Part shown: positions 15,326-24,042 of the stretch, in pieces
Numbering within the stretch: the first letter of the stretch is position 1
How the letters are laid out: every line of letters starts with the position of its first letter
Source: Sporanaerobium hydrogeniformans
GTDB lineage: Bacteria > Bacillota > Clostridia > Lachnospirales > Cellulosilyticaceae
Length of the DNA stretch: 64,000 nt
Direction: 5' to 3'
NCBI RefSeq assembly: GCF_002735925.1
Contig: NZ_PEDL01000009.1
Coordinates: 56,487 to 120,486, forward strand
The notes under the pieces: generated by a model
Seen by the model: the letters and a program-made list of their open reading frames with translations, nothing else
What the model was told of the DNA's origin: nothing
Databases searched by the model: none
Position numbers and translations under genes: made by a program

Positions 15326-16827
15326 TGATTGATTTCCTTTATCCTGATTATGAAATTATAAGAAATGAAAAAAGATGTATTACATGTAAAGTATGTGCAA
15401 GACAATGTGCCAACGAAGTTCATGCTTATGACGAAGAGTTAGATTGCATGGTAGCTGATGAAAAAAACTGTGTAAACTGCCAACGTTGTGTATCACTTTG
15501 CCCTACTCGTGCTCTTAAAATAGTTAAAACAAACAATGTTTTCAAAGAAAATGCCAATTGGCCTCAAGTACTTATAACAGAAGCTTATAGGCAGGCAGCA
15601 ACGGGTGGTGTGCTCCTTTCTAGTATGGGAAACCCACAACCTTATCCTGTTTATTGGGATAAAATCCTCATTAATGCAAGTCAAGTAACTAACCCTTCTA
15701 TCGACCCATTAAGAGAACCTATGGAAACGCAAACCTTCTTAGGCAAAAAGCCTCAAACAGTTAAATTTGATAAAGAAGGTAATCTCTTATCTGAAAGTTA
15801 CCCTCATCTTAAACTTGAAGTGCCTTTTATGTTTTCTGCTATGTCTTATGGTTCTATTAGTAAAAATGCTCATGAAAGCTTAGCTAGGGCTGCAACAGAG
15901 TTAGGTACCTTTTACAATACGGGTGAAGGTGGACTTCATGAAGATTTCTATAAGTATGGAGAACATACGATCGTACAAGTAGCCTCTGGGCGTTTTGGTG
16001 TACATAAGAAATATTTAGAAGCAGGTGCTGCTATTGAAATTAAAATGGGGCAAGGTGCAAAGCCTGGTATCGGTGGTCACCTTCCTGGTATAAAAGTTGG
16101 AGAGGATGTTTCTAAAACACGTATGATTCCCCAGGGAACAGATGCCATCTCTCCTGCTCCTCATCATGATATTTACTCTATTGAAGACCTTAGACAACTT
16201 ATTTTCTCATTAAAAGAAGCTACTCATTATGAAAAACCTGTTATTGTTAAAATTGCTGCTGTTCATAATGTGGCCGCTATTGCCTCTGGTATTGCACGAT
16301 CTGGTGCAGATATTATCTCTATTGATGGTTATCGTGGTGGTACCGGTGCAGCACCAACACGTATTCGTGATAATGTAGGTATCCCCATTGAGCTTGCTCT
16401 TGCAGCAGTTGATGCCCGTCTTCGTGATGAAGGTATTCGTAATGAAGTTTCTATTGTTGTAGGTGGAAGTATACGCTCTGCTAGTGATGCAGTAAAAGCA
16501 ATTGCTTTAGGTGCAGATGCCATTTATCTTGGTACTGCTGCTCTTCTAGCCCTTGGTTGTCATCTCTGTCGTAGCTGTCATGGTGCGAAATGCAATTGGG
16601 GTATTGCTACGCAGCGCCCTGATCTTGTCAAACGTTTGAATCCTGAAATAGGTTATGAACGCCTTGTCAATCTTATTCATGCGTGGGATCACGAAGTTAA
16701 AGAAATGATGGGTGGTATGGGTATTAACTCTATCGAAGCACTTCGTGGAAATAGACTTATGCTTCGCGGTATTGGTCTTTCTGAAAAAGAATTAGAAATC
16801 TTAGGCATAGCCCATGCTGGTGAATAG
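15325..16827 (+). CDS. Glutamate synthase, FMN-binding synthase subunit with ferredoxin domain
   Basis: Carries the FMN site where 2-oxoglutarate and ammonia are reduced to glutamate. Seen: residues 18-60 hold two 4Fe-4S motifs (CITCKVCARQC and CVNCQRCVSLCPTRA); then the TIM-barrel with FSAMSYGSISKNAHESLARA, NTGEGG, KMGQGAKPGIGGHLPG, SIDGYRGGTGAAP, and a cysteine cluster CHLCRSCHGAKCNWGIATQ that corresponds to the 3Fe-4S region of GltB. 500 residues, the archaeal-type size. Starts one nucleotide into the preceding stop and is followed 12 nt later by the polyferredoxin. Confidence 0.94.
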   Translation: MIDFLYPDYEIIRNEKRCITCKVCARQCANEVHAYDEELDCMVADEKNCVNCQRCVSLCPTRALKIVKTNNVFKENANWPQVLITEAYRQAATGGVLLSSMGNPQPYPVYWDKILINASQVTNPSIDPLREPMETQTFLGKKPQTVKFDKEGNLLSESYPHLKLEVPFMFSAMSYGSISKNAHESLARAATELGTFYNTGEGGLHEDFYKYGEHTIVQVASGRFGVHKKYLEAGAAIEIKMGQGAKPGIGGHLPGIKVGEDVSKTRMIPQGTDAISPAPHHDIYSIEDLRQLIFSLKEATHYEKPVIVKIAAVHNVAAIASGIARSGADIISIDGYRGGTGAAPTRIRDNVGIPIELALAAVDARLRDEGIRNEVSIVVGGSIRSASDAVKAIALGADAIYLGTAALLALGCHLCRSCHGAKCNWGIATQRPDLVKRLNPEIGYERLVNLIHAWDHEVKEMMGGMGINSIEALRGNRLMLRGIGLSEKELEILGIAHAGE

Positions 16828-16839
16828 GAGGAAACTATC

Positions 16840-17271
16840 ATGAAAAAAGTATATGTAAATGAGGATTGGTGCCTTGGCTGCCACCTTTGTGAATATTATT
16901 GCAGCTTTGCAAATAGTGGTGAAAGTAATATGATTAAAGCTTTTAATAAGGGTAAAAAAACAACTCCTCGTATTGTAGTTGAAGAAGGCTCTGCCATCAA
17001 TTTTGCTGTTCAGTGTAGACATTGTGATGATCCCCTTTGCGTAAAGGGCTGTATTTCTGGTGCCTTATCTATTCAAAACGGTATTATCTTAGTAGATGAT
17101 ACTAAATGCGTAGGTTGTTATACTTGTGTACTTTCTTGTCCTTATGGCTGCATTGTAACAGATCATGAAAAGGTTATAAAAAAATGTGACTTATGTGCTT
17201 CCAACTCAGGTACACCTGCTTGTGTGCAAGGATGTCCAAATGCAGCTATTGTTTTTGAAGAAAGGAGTTAG
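16840..17271 (+). CDS. Polyferredoxin (four 4Fe-4S clusters), electron carrier for glutamate synthase
   Basis: 143 residues with 16 Cys in four groups: CLGCHLCEYYC, CRHCDDPLCVKGC, CVGCYTCVLSCPYGC and CDLCASNSGTPACVQGC. This HycB/DmsB-like arrangement binds four cubane clusters and passes electrons between partner proteins. It sits between the FMN subunit and the flavoprotein, 3 nt from the latter, so it likely wires NAD(P)H oxidation to the synthase. No signal peptide; cytoplasmic. The RBS AGGAGG precedes ATG 16840. Confidence 0.9.
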   Translation: MKKVYVNEDWCLGCHLCEYYCSFANSGESNMIKAFNKGKKTTPRIVVEEGSAINFAVQCRHCDDPLCVKGCISGALSIQNGIILVDDTKCVGCYTCVLSCPYGCIVTDHEKVIKKCDLCASNSGTPACVQGCPNAAIVFEERS

Positions 17272-17274
17272 ACT

Positions 17275-18513
17275 ATGAACTATTTAATTATTGGTAACTC
17301 TTCTGCTGCTATTGGCGCTGTAGAAGGAATTAGACAAGTAGATTCAACAAATCCTATTACTATCATCTCAGATGAGCCTCACCATACCTATGGTAGACCC
17401 CTTATCTCTTATTGGTTAGAAGGTAAGCTTTCTGACGAAAAGATGTTTTATAGACCTCAAAATTTTTATGAAAAAAACAATTGTAAACTCTTATTAGGGA
17501 CTAAGGTTACAGCTATCGACATTGAAGCTCAAGTAGTCCAACTCCAAGATACAAGTTTTATAGAATATGATAAATTACTTATCGCTACTGGATCTCGCCC
17601 CCTTATGCCTCCAGTTCCTGGACTTGAACAAGTTAAAAATAAATTCTCATTTATGACTTATGATGATGCTAAAGCCATTAAAGCCATACTTAAACCAGAT
17701 AGTAAGGTGCTTATTATTGGTGCTGGTTTAATTGGTTTAAAAGCAGCTGAGGGTATTACTAAAACAACTTCTGACATTACCGTTGTAGATTTAGCTGATC
17801 GCATCCTTCCTAGTATCTTAGACAGTGAAGCTGCTCAAATTATCCAAAAACATATGGAACAAAAAGATATCCGCTTTATCCTTAACAATAGAGTAGATAG
17901 CTTTTCCTCAGACACAGCCACATTATCAAGTGGTGAGACCCTTGATTTTGACCTTGTTATTGTAGCAGTAGGTGTACGCCCTAATGTAGAGCTTGCTAAG
18001 GAAGCAGGCCTTGCTGTAAATAGGGGGATCCTCTTAGATGAAAGCTGTAAAACTTCTGATGCTAATATCTATGCGGCTGGTGATTGTACAGAAAGTATGG
18101 ATATTACAACCGGTGAACAAAAGATCTTAGCTCTTCTTCCTAATGCTTATATGCAAGGTGAGGTTGCTGGGATTTGTATGGCTGGTGGACAAAAAACTTA
18201 TACTCATGCCATTCCAATGAATGCCATTGGTTTCTTTGGACTTCATATGATTACGGCAGGTACTTATGATGGGGAAGCTGTTGTAACTCATTCTAATGAA
18301 TCCTTTAAAAAACTCGTTTTTAAAGATAATGTACTTAAAGGTTATATGATGATTGGTGATGTTAAACGTGCAGGTATTTATACTTCTCTTATCAAAGAAC
18401 AAGTATCGGTTTCAAAGTTAGATTTAGAGCTTCTTCATTCTAAACCACAAATGATGCTTTTTGATAAGGCAAGGAGACTTGAAAAGCTTGGAGGTGTTCA
18501 TAATGAAAATTAA
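17275..18513 (+). CDS. FAD/NAD(P)-dependent oxidoreductase, glutamate synthase small-subunit role
   Basis: 412 residues with two Rossmann sites: MNYLIIGNSSAAIGAVEGI at the N-terminus (FAD; the usual third Gly is Ala) and VLIIGAGLIGLKAAEGI near residue 145 (NAD(P)H), followed by the ATGSRP and IYAAGDCTE blocks of the pyridine nucleotide-disulphide oxidoreductase family. No redox-active CxxC pair is seen, so it is closer to ferredoxin or nitrite reductase-type reductases than to thioredoxin reductase. By position it feeds electrons from NAD(P)H through the polyferredoxin to the synthase. Its end overlaps the start of the next gene by 11 nt. Confidence 0.9.
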   Translation: MNYLIIGNSSAAIGAVEGIRQVDSTNPITIISDEPHHTYGRPLISYWLEGKLSDEKMFYRPQNFYEKNNCKLLLGTKVTAIDIEAQVVQLQDTSFIEYDKLLIATGSRPLMPPVPGLEQVKNKFSFMTYDDAKAIKAILKPDSKVLIIGAGLIGLKAAEGITKTTSDITVVDLADRILPSILDSEAAQIIQKHMEQKDIRFILNNRVDSFSSDTATLSSGETLDFDLVIVAVGVRPNVELAKEAGLAVNRGILLDESCKTSDANIYAAGDCTESMDITTGEQKILALLPNAYMQGEVAGICMAGGQKTYTHAIPMNAIGFFGLHMITAGTYDGEAVVTHSNESFKKLVFKDNVLKGYMMIGDVKRAGIYTSLIKEQVSVSKLDLELLHSKPQMMLFDKARRLEKLGGVHNEN

Positions 18514-19225
18514 CGCAAGTACTCTTCATTTTCGTGCATTAAATGAACAAATAAAAGCAAGTAATGATTGTTCTATCGAAATTATTAACTGCTTAGGTCA
18601 TAGATATATTGGCACTGGTGTAACCGGAAAACAAATTGATATTCATGGTGTACCAGGCAATGCTCTAGGTGCTTATCTAGCTAGTAGTACCCTTAACGTA
18701 TTTGGTAATGCCCAGGATGCTACTGGTGACACAATGGATTCGGGTAGTATTATTATCCATGGTAATTGTGGAGATACAACTGGTTATGGTATGCGTGGTG
18801 GAAAAATCTATGTACAAGGTGATAGTGGTTACCGCACGGGTATCCATATGAAGGAATATAAGGACTGTCAACCTGTTATTGTTATTGGGGGTAAAGTAGG
18901 TGATTTCTTAGGAGAATATCAAGCAGGTGGTTTAATCATTGTCTTAGGTTTAAATCACGAAAATGAAATTCCTGTTGGAAGCTTTTGTGGTACGGGTATG
19001 CATGGTGGAGCCATTTACATACGTTCTAATAACCTTCCTAGTGATTTACCAGCTCAAGTTTCTGCTCATGAAGCAACTGTAGAAGATTTAATTTTTATTA
19101 AAGAATATATTGATGAATTTGGTGAATATTTTACTATTAATAGTGAAAGCATTTTAAAAGATAGATTTTATAAATTAACTGCAAATTCTAAAAATCCTTA
19201 CAAACAGCTTTACACACACAATTAA
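18503..19225 (+). CDS. Glutamate synthase GXGXG-repeat subunit
   Basis: 240 residues of the right-handed beta-helix domain that is the C-terminal part of GltB in ordinary bacteria; it supports the ammonia channel between the glutaminase and synthase domains. Seen: repeated G-x-x-G-x-G stretches (GHRYIGTGVTG, GNCGDTTGYGMRGGKIYVQG, GTGMHGGAIYIRS). The frame opens at 18461, but the RBS GGAGG (18489-18493) fixes ATG 18503, inside the end of the flavoprotein gene, which suggests translational coupling. Completes the split enzyme: glutaminase, FMN/ferredoxin, polyferredoxin, flavoprotein, GXGXG. Confidence 0.93.
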   Translation: MKINASTLHFRALNEQIKASNDCSIEIINCLGHRYIGTGVTGKQIDIHGVPGNALGAYLASSTLNVFGNAQDATGDTMDSGSIIIHGNCGDTTGYGMRGGKIYVQGDSGYRTGIHMKEYKDCQPVIVIGGKVGDFLGEYQAGGLIIVLGLNHENEIPVGSFCGTGMHGGAIYIRSNNLPSDLPAQVSAHEATVEDLIFIKEYIDEFGEYFTINSESILKDRFYKLTANSKNPYKQLYTHN

Positions 19226-19269
19226 TAGGCTTAAACTGTGAATAATATATGATGATGGGAGGATACTCT

Positions 19270-20586
19270 ATGTCCTTTAATAAATTAGGTGCTTTGAGAT
19301 TTGTAGAAGAAAATGATGTAAAGTTTGTAAAACTTCAATTTTGTGATATGTTTGGGCATATGAAAAATATTTCTATTCCTTCAAAACAACTTCCAAAAGC
19401 CTTTGAAGAAGGCATCGCTTTTGATGCCTCTTCCATTGATGGTTTTGGAGTTATTGAAGATTCTGAACTCTTTTTATTTCCTGATCCTACTACATTATGC
19501 ATCTTACCTTGGCGTCCTCAGCATGCACGAGTAGCTCGACTATTTTGTGATATTAAAACAGGAGATGGCAATCCTTTTCTAGGAGATAGCCGTTATATTC
19601 TCCGTCGCACCTTTGAACGTGCTAAAAATATGGGCTATATATTTAATGTTGGTGCAGAATGTGAATTCTTTTTATTTAAAACAGATCAGGAAGGTAAACC
19701 TACTCTCAATCCAAGTGATAGGGCAACGTACTTCGATTCTGCTCCTATGGACCAAGGCGAAAACACAAGACGTGAAATTTGCTTGACCCTTGAACAAATG
19801 GGGTTTGAGATCGAATCTTCTCATCACGAATCAGCCTATGGTCAACATGAGATAGACTTTAAATACGATAATGTCATTCAATCAGCTGATAATATTTTAT
19901 CTTTTAAGTCTGTTGTTAAAACTATCGCTGGACGTAATGGACTCTATGCTTCTTTTATGCCTAAGCCACTCTCTTTAACAAGTGGTTCAGGTATGCACAT
20001 CAATATGTCCTTATTTAAAGATGGAGAAAATATTTTCAATACCCAAATTGGAAATGAGCTCCCTCTTGTGGCTAAATACTTTATTGCAGGCATTCTTTCT
20101 CACATTAAAGAAATTTGTGCCGTTACTAATCCTATTGTTAATTCTTATAAAAGATTAAGTTCTGAGTTTGAAGCGCCTAAGCATATCGCTTGGTCTTATA
20201 AAAACCGTTCTTGTCTCATTCGTGTCCCCTATACAACTAAAGGCTACAATCGTATCGAACTACGTAGCCCTGACTCAACCTGCAATCCTTATCTTACTCT
20301 TGCACTCATTTTGTCAGCTGGTCTTGATGGAGTGGAGAAAAAGCTTGAGTTAATGCCCGCTTTAACACAAAATGCTTATACCCTTACAGAAGAAGAATTA
20401 AAACATTACACTATTGATTTACTACCACAAACTTTAAATGAAGCGCTTCATATCATGCAAGGTAGTGAATTTGTTAAAAGTATTTTAGGAGAACACCTCT
20501 TCAATAACTACCTTGTATCAAAAACACAGGAATGGAATATATATAATCAAACCATCCACGATTGGGAAGTTAGAACCTATCTTTAA
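19270..20586 (+). CDS. glnA: Glutamine synthetase type I
   Basis: Condenses glutamate and ammonia to glutamine. Seen: 438 residues from ATG 19270, set by RBS GGGAGG; an earlier in-frame ATG at 19249 lies before that RBS. Motifs: FDASSIDGFGVIEDSEL, NVGAECEFFLFK, SGSGMHINMSLF, and NSYKRLSSEFEAPKHIAWS. The length and lack of an adenylylation loop fit the GSI-alpha class, which in Firmicutes is controlled by feedback. It follows the glutamate synthase genes by 44 nt with no terminator, forming a complete GS-GOGAT pathway in one transcript. Confidence 0.97.
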   Translation: MSFNKLGALRFVEENDVKFVKLQFCDMFGHMKNISIPSKQLPKAFEEGIAFDASSIDGFGVIEDSELFLFPDPTTLCILPWRPQHARVARLFCDIKTGDGNPFLGDSRYILRRTFERAKNMGYIFNVGAECEFFLFKTDQEGKPTLNPSDRATYFDSAPMDQGENTRREICLTLEQMGFEIESSHHESAYGQHEIDFKYDNVIQSADNILSFKSVVKTIAGRNGLYASFMPKPLSLTSGSGMHINMSLFKDGENIFNTQIGNELPLVAKYFIAGILSHIKEICAVTNPIVNSYKRLSSEFEAPKHIAWSYKNRSCLIRVPYTTKGYNRIELRSPDSTCNPYLTLALILSAGLDGVEKKLELMPALTQNAYTLTEEELKHYTIDLLPQTLNEALHIMQGSEFVKSILGEHLFNNYLVSKTQEWNIYNQTIHDWEVRTYL

Positions 20587-20627
20587 TCTTATGGAGTATA
20601 AAATGATTATAAAAAGGAGTAGGAAGC

Positions 20628-21197
20628 GTGGAAAAGATATTAATCGTATCTACCCAAAAAGAGTCTTCAGATGCCTTGTATGATATCATTGCGCCGCTTC
20701 TTCCCTCTGGCTATGAACATGTCTCATCTGCCAATGAAGCCCGGCGAAAAATTGATTATACAGATTTTGATCTAACTATTATTAATACGCCACTTAGTGA
20801 TGAATTTGGTACAGAGTTAGTTTTGGACCTAGCAGAAAAGTCTTTATCTGCTATACTCCTACTTGTAAAGTCCGATATTATGGAACAAGTTCAAGAGAAA
20901 GTCTCTATAACAGGAGCCTTTGTAGTAGGTAAGCCAATTAACAAGCAGGTTTTACTCCAATCCATTCCCTTTGTTCTTAACTCCAAACAAATTATCTCTA
21001 CTCTTAGGGAGCAAAATAAAGCTCTTAAAAAAAAGATGGATGATATTAAGGTAATCGAACGAGCCAAATTCTCTCTCATTAGATATTTAGGCTTTGATGA
21101 AAAGCAAGCTCATAGGTATATTCAAAAACAAGCTATGGACCTTAGGGTATCTCCTAGGACTATAGCAGATAACATTCTCAAGACTTATGAAGTATGA
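20628..21197 (+). CDS. ANTAR-domain antiterminator with atypical receiver
   Basis: 189 residues. Residues 1-120 have the receiver fold pattern but lack key residues: the phosphoacceptor position is Asn53 (DLTIINTPLSDEFG) and the N-terminal acidic pair is missing, while the Lys of VVGKP is kept. After a short coiled coil, residues 130-187 form an ANTAR RNA-binding domain (ERAKFSLIRYLGFDEKQAHR, then QAMDLRVSPRTIADNIL). ANTAR proteins stabilise hexaloop hairpins and prevent termination. Starts with GTG 20628 after AAGGAG. Its likely targets are the hairpins in the glt and gat leaders; with no phosphorylation site, the nitrogen signal must come another way, for example by protein contact or ligand. 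Confidence 0.9.
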   Translation: MEKILIVSTQKESSDALYDIIAPLLPSGYEHVSSANEARRKIDYTDFDLTIINTPLSDEFGTELVLDLAEKSLSAILLLVKSDIMEQVQEKVSITGAFVVGKPINKQVLLQSIPFVLNSKQIISTLREQNKALKKKMDDIKVIERAKFSLIRYLGFDEKQAHRYIQKQAMDLRVSPRTIADNILKTYEV

Positions 21198-21213
21198 TTA
21201 GAGGTGTAGGCAA

Positions 21214-22056
21214 ATGCAAATTAATTTTACAAAAATGCACGGTATTGGAAATGATTATGTTTATGTGGATGGTTTCAAACAAACCCTTTTAGATCCCCAT
21301 GTTTTTTCAGTATTTATTAGTGATCGCCATTTTGGTATAGGCTCAGACGGTCTAGTCATCATTTTACCTTCCGAAATTGCTGATTTTAAAATGCGTATGT
21401 TTAATGCAGATGGCTCTGAAGGTAAAATGTGTGGTAATGCTGCACGCTGTGTAGGCAAATATGTTTATGAAACAGGTTATACCACTAAAAAGCAAATCTC
21501 CCTTGAAACACTTAGTGGTATTAAATACCTCACCCTTACTGTAGAGGATGAAGAGGTCACCTCTGTAGAAGTCGATATGGGTAAAGCTATTTTAAATCCT
21601 AAAGAAATCCCTATTGCTTCTCAGTTAAACTTCTTTATTAATCATCCCTTAGAGATAGATGGTATTATTTACGGAGTAACAGGTGTTTCTATGGGAAATC
21701 CTCATGCAGTTATCTTTTGTGAAGATATAGACTACTTAGAACTCGAAAAAATCGGTCCTAAGTTTGAAAAGCATCCACTCTTCCCTGAAAGAATAAATAC
21801 AGAGTTTGTACAAATAATAAACGCAAATACACTTAAGATGCGTGTATGGGAAAGAGGTTCTGGTGAAACCTGGGCTTGTGGTACGGGCGCTTGTGCGACA
21901 GCTGTCGCCGCTATTGTAAATGGTTACTGCACTCAAGGTGAAGAAATAACTGTAAAACTAAGAGGTGGGGAATTAAAAATCACCTACAAAGAAGATGGCA
22001 GAGTTCTAATGAAAGGCTCTGCTACTAAGGTCTTTGAAGGTATTATAGAGTACTAG
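21214..22056 (+). CDS. dapF: Diaminopimelate epimerase
   Basis: Converts LL- to meso-diaminopimelate for lysine and peptidoglycan. Seen: 280 residues; MQINFTKMHGIGNDYVYVDG at the N-terminus and the two catalytic Cys in MCGNAARCVGKY and WACGTGACATA. It follows the ANTAR gene by 16 nt and precedes dapL by 11 nt, so it belongs to the same long transcript. Substrate for it is made by DapL, the next gene. Confidence 0.97.
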   Translation: MQINFTKMHGIGNDYVYVDGFKQTLLDPHVFSVFISDRHFGIGSDGLVIILPSEIADFKMRMFNADGSEGKMCGNAARCVGKYVYETGYTTKKQISLETLSGIKYLTLTVEDEEVTSVEVDMGKAILNPKEIPIASQLNFFINHPLEIDGIIYGVTGVSMGNPHAVIFCEDIDYLELEKIGPKFEKHPLFPERINTEFVQIINANTLKMRVWERGSGETWACGTGACATAVAAIVNGYCTQGEEITVKLRGGELKITYKEDGRVLMKGSATKVFEGIIEY

Positions 22057-22067
22057 GAGGATTAACA

Positions 22068-23270
22068 ATGGCATTTATAAATGATCATTACTTAGAATTA
22101 AAAGACAGTTATTTATTTTCAACAATTGCTAAAAAAATAAATGAATTTACAAGTACTCATCCTGATAAAAAACTTATTCGTATGGGAATAGGTGATGTGA
22201 CCTTACCTCTTGTTCCTGCTGTTCTTGCTGCCATGCATGAAGCAGTAGAGGAAATGGGGCAAAAAGAAACCTTTAAAGGTTATGGCCCCGAGCAAGGCTA
22301 TGACTTCCTACATGAAGCGATTCAAAAATACTATGCTTCTCGAGGTGTTAACCTCTCTACAGATGAGATTTTTATTAGTGATGGTGCTAAAAGTGATATA
22401 GGAAATATTACAGATATCTTTAGTAACGCTAATGTTGTAATGATTCCTGATCCTGTTTATCCCGTTTACGTAGATACTAATATTATGTCTGGACGTCAGA
22501 TAGAGTTTCTAGATTCTCATGCTAAAAATAATTTCTTACCTATGCCTCCTTCACAGGATGCTTCACCAGACATTATTTATCTCTGTTCACCTAATAATCC
22601 AACAGGCTCTGTTTATAATAAAGAGCAGCTGAAAGCATGGGTAGATTATGCGAATCATACAGATGCTGTCATCCTCTTTGATGCAGCTTACGAATGCTTT
22701 ATTCAAGATCCATCTCTCCCAAGGAGTATTTTTGAGATTGAAGGAGCTAAAACCTGTGCTATTGAATTCTGTAGCCTTTCAAAGACTGCTGGCTTTACAG
22801 GTACACGTTGTGGTTATACCATCGTCCCTAAAAACCTTCTCGGTATAAACTTAGAAACTGATGAAACCTCACTTAATAAGCTTTGGCTGCGTAGGCAAAC
22901 AACTAAGTTTAATGGTGTACCTTATATCATTCAAAAAGGTGCTGCTGCCGTCTTCTCTCCAGAAGGTCAAGCACAAATCCAGAAAAATATTACTTATTAC
23001 ATGGAAAATGCACAACTTATTGCCTCCACTATGAAAGAAAAAGGAATTGAGTTCGTAGGAGGTGATAACTCACCTTATATTTGGCTTAAATGCCCAAATG
23101 GTATGAAATCTTGGGATTTCTTTGATTATTTATTAAATGAAATTGCTGTAGTTGGTACACCGGGTGCAGGCTTTGGTCATAATGGTGAAGGCTACTTCCG
23201 TCTTACTGCTTTCGGTAGCAAAGAAGCCACCCTTGAAGCAATGGAACGATTTAAAACCTTATCTTTATAA
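22068..23270 (+). CDS. dapL: LL-diaminopimelate aminotransferase
   Basis: Transfers an amino group from glutamate to tetrahydrodipicolinate, giving LL-DAP in one step and bypassing the succinylase or acetylase branch. Seen: 400 residues, MGIGDVTLPLVPAVLAAMHE, GYGPEQGYDFLHEAI, SPNNPTGSVYN, and the PLP Lys in FCSLSKTAGFTGTRCGY. RBS AGGAGG. Last gene of the operon; using glutamate as donor gives a reason for its place behind the GS-GOGAT genes. Confidence 0.96.
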   Translation: MAFINDHYLELKDSYLFSTIAKKINEFTSTHPDKKLIRMGIGDVTLPLVPAVLAAMHEAVEEMGQKETFKGYGPEQGYDFLHEAIQKYYASRGVNLSTDEIFISDGAKSDIGNITDIFSNANVVMIPDPVYPVYVDTNIMSGRQIEFLDSHAKNNFLPMPPSQDASPDIIYLCSPNNPTGSVYNKEQLKAWVDYANHTDAVILFDAAYECFIQDPSLPRSIFEIEGAKTCAIEFCSLSKTAGFTGTRCGYTIVPKNLLGINLETDETSLNKLWLRRQTTKFNGVPYIIQKGAAAVFSPEGQAQIQKNITYYMENAQLIASTMKEKGIEFVGGDNSPYIWLKCPNGMKSWDFFDYLLNEIAVVGTPGAGFGHNGEGYFRLTAFGSKEATLEAMERFKTLSL

Positions 23271-23284
23271 ATAGTATAAAATCT

Positions 23285-23336
23285 AAAAAGAGAGAAAACA
23301 TGGTGAGAATAAATTCCACATGCTTTCCCTCTTTTT
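23285..23336. terminator. Bidirectional terminator after dapL
   Basis: AAAAAGAG (23285-23292) pairs with CTCTTTTT (23329-23336); inner CATG and AAA/TTT pairs extend it. Lies between convergent dapL (+) and the cyclase gene (-). Confidence 0.8.
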
Positions 23337-23346
23337 AAGTTCCATA

Positions 23347-24030
23347 TTACATAAATTCTGCCAATCCTTCTATTGCGTATACACGAACAGGGCATGAATC
23401 CAATCCTTTGATTGGAAGTGGTGTATAAGAGATGAAGAAAGTATCACTCGTTAATTTTTCAAGGTTCTGTAATACTTCTAAGAATATAATATCCACTTCC
23501 ATTAATACATCATGGAAAGCACATACATCTTCATAGTTATTTTCGATAGATACACCATCTCCAAATCCAACACATTTTACCTTTTTCTCTTTAAACCACT
23601 CTGCTGCTTCACGACAAATAAAAAGACGTTTATCATCAGGTGTATTCGTTAGTGGTGTAAATGGTGGTATACGATATGGAGAATCTAGTATAACTACATC
23701 TCCTTCTTTAATTCTATCCCCACAAACTTTTTCTAAATCCTCTGGCATAATGTGACTATTTGGAGCTAAATGTTCGATATTCACATAAATACCACGTCCC
23801 ATAAAGCTTGTAAGAGGAAGTCCTTGAACATCTGTCCAATCATCATTATGATGATAAGGGCATTCCACATGAGTACCTAAGTGACTTGTTAAATCCATAA
23901 TAGTATGGAAGTCTGGAATAGGCCCGCCTGTATTAAAACGCCATAAGTGGCACCTTCTTGATTCTGTTTGTGGATCTAATACTTTTGTTAAATCTACAAC
24001 TTTTAGTTTGCCTAAATTATATGTACACAT
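23347..24030 (-). CDS. Cyclase-family (kynurenine formamidase-like) metal hydrolase
   Basis: 227 residues. The family signature HxGTHxDxPxH appears as SHLGTHVECPYHH (residues about 49-61), with Glu for the usual Asp, plus a C-terminal region of the PF04199 fold. Members hydrolyse amides or lactones with a bound metal. It is the last gene of a catabolic operon starting at yiaK; a lactonase or amidase step for the imported sugar acid or hydroxy acid is plausible but not shown. 12 nt separate it from the reductase gene upstream. Confidence 0.85.
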   Translation of the reverse strand: MCTYNLGKLKVVDLTKVLDPQTESRRCHLWRFNTGGPIPDFHTIMDLTSHLGTHVECPYHHNDDWTDVQGLPLTSFMGRGIYVNIEHLAPNSHIMPEDLEKVCGDRIKEGDVVILDSPYRIPPFTPLTNTPDDKRLFICREAAEWFKEKKVKCVGFGDGVSIENNYEDVCAFHDVLMEVDIIFLEVLQNLEKLTSDTFFISYTPLPIKGLDSCPVRVYAIEGLAEFM

Positions 24031-24042
24031 GAAATCAACCTC

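Noticed and set aside
14228..19225. A frameshifted gltB broken into pieces
   Set aside because: Each part is a complete domain with its own start and RBS, with extra ferredoxin and flavoprotein genes between, matching the archaeal-type split enzyme.
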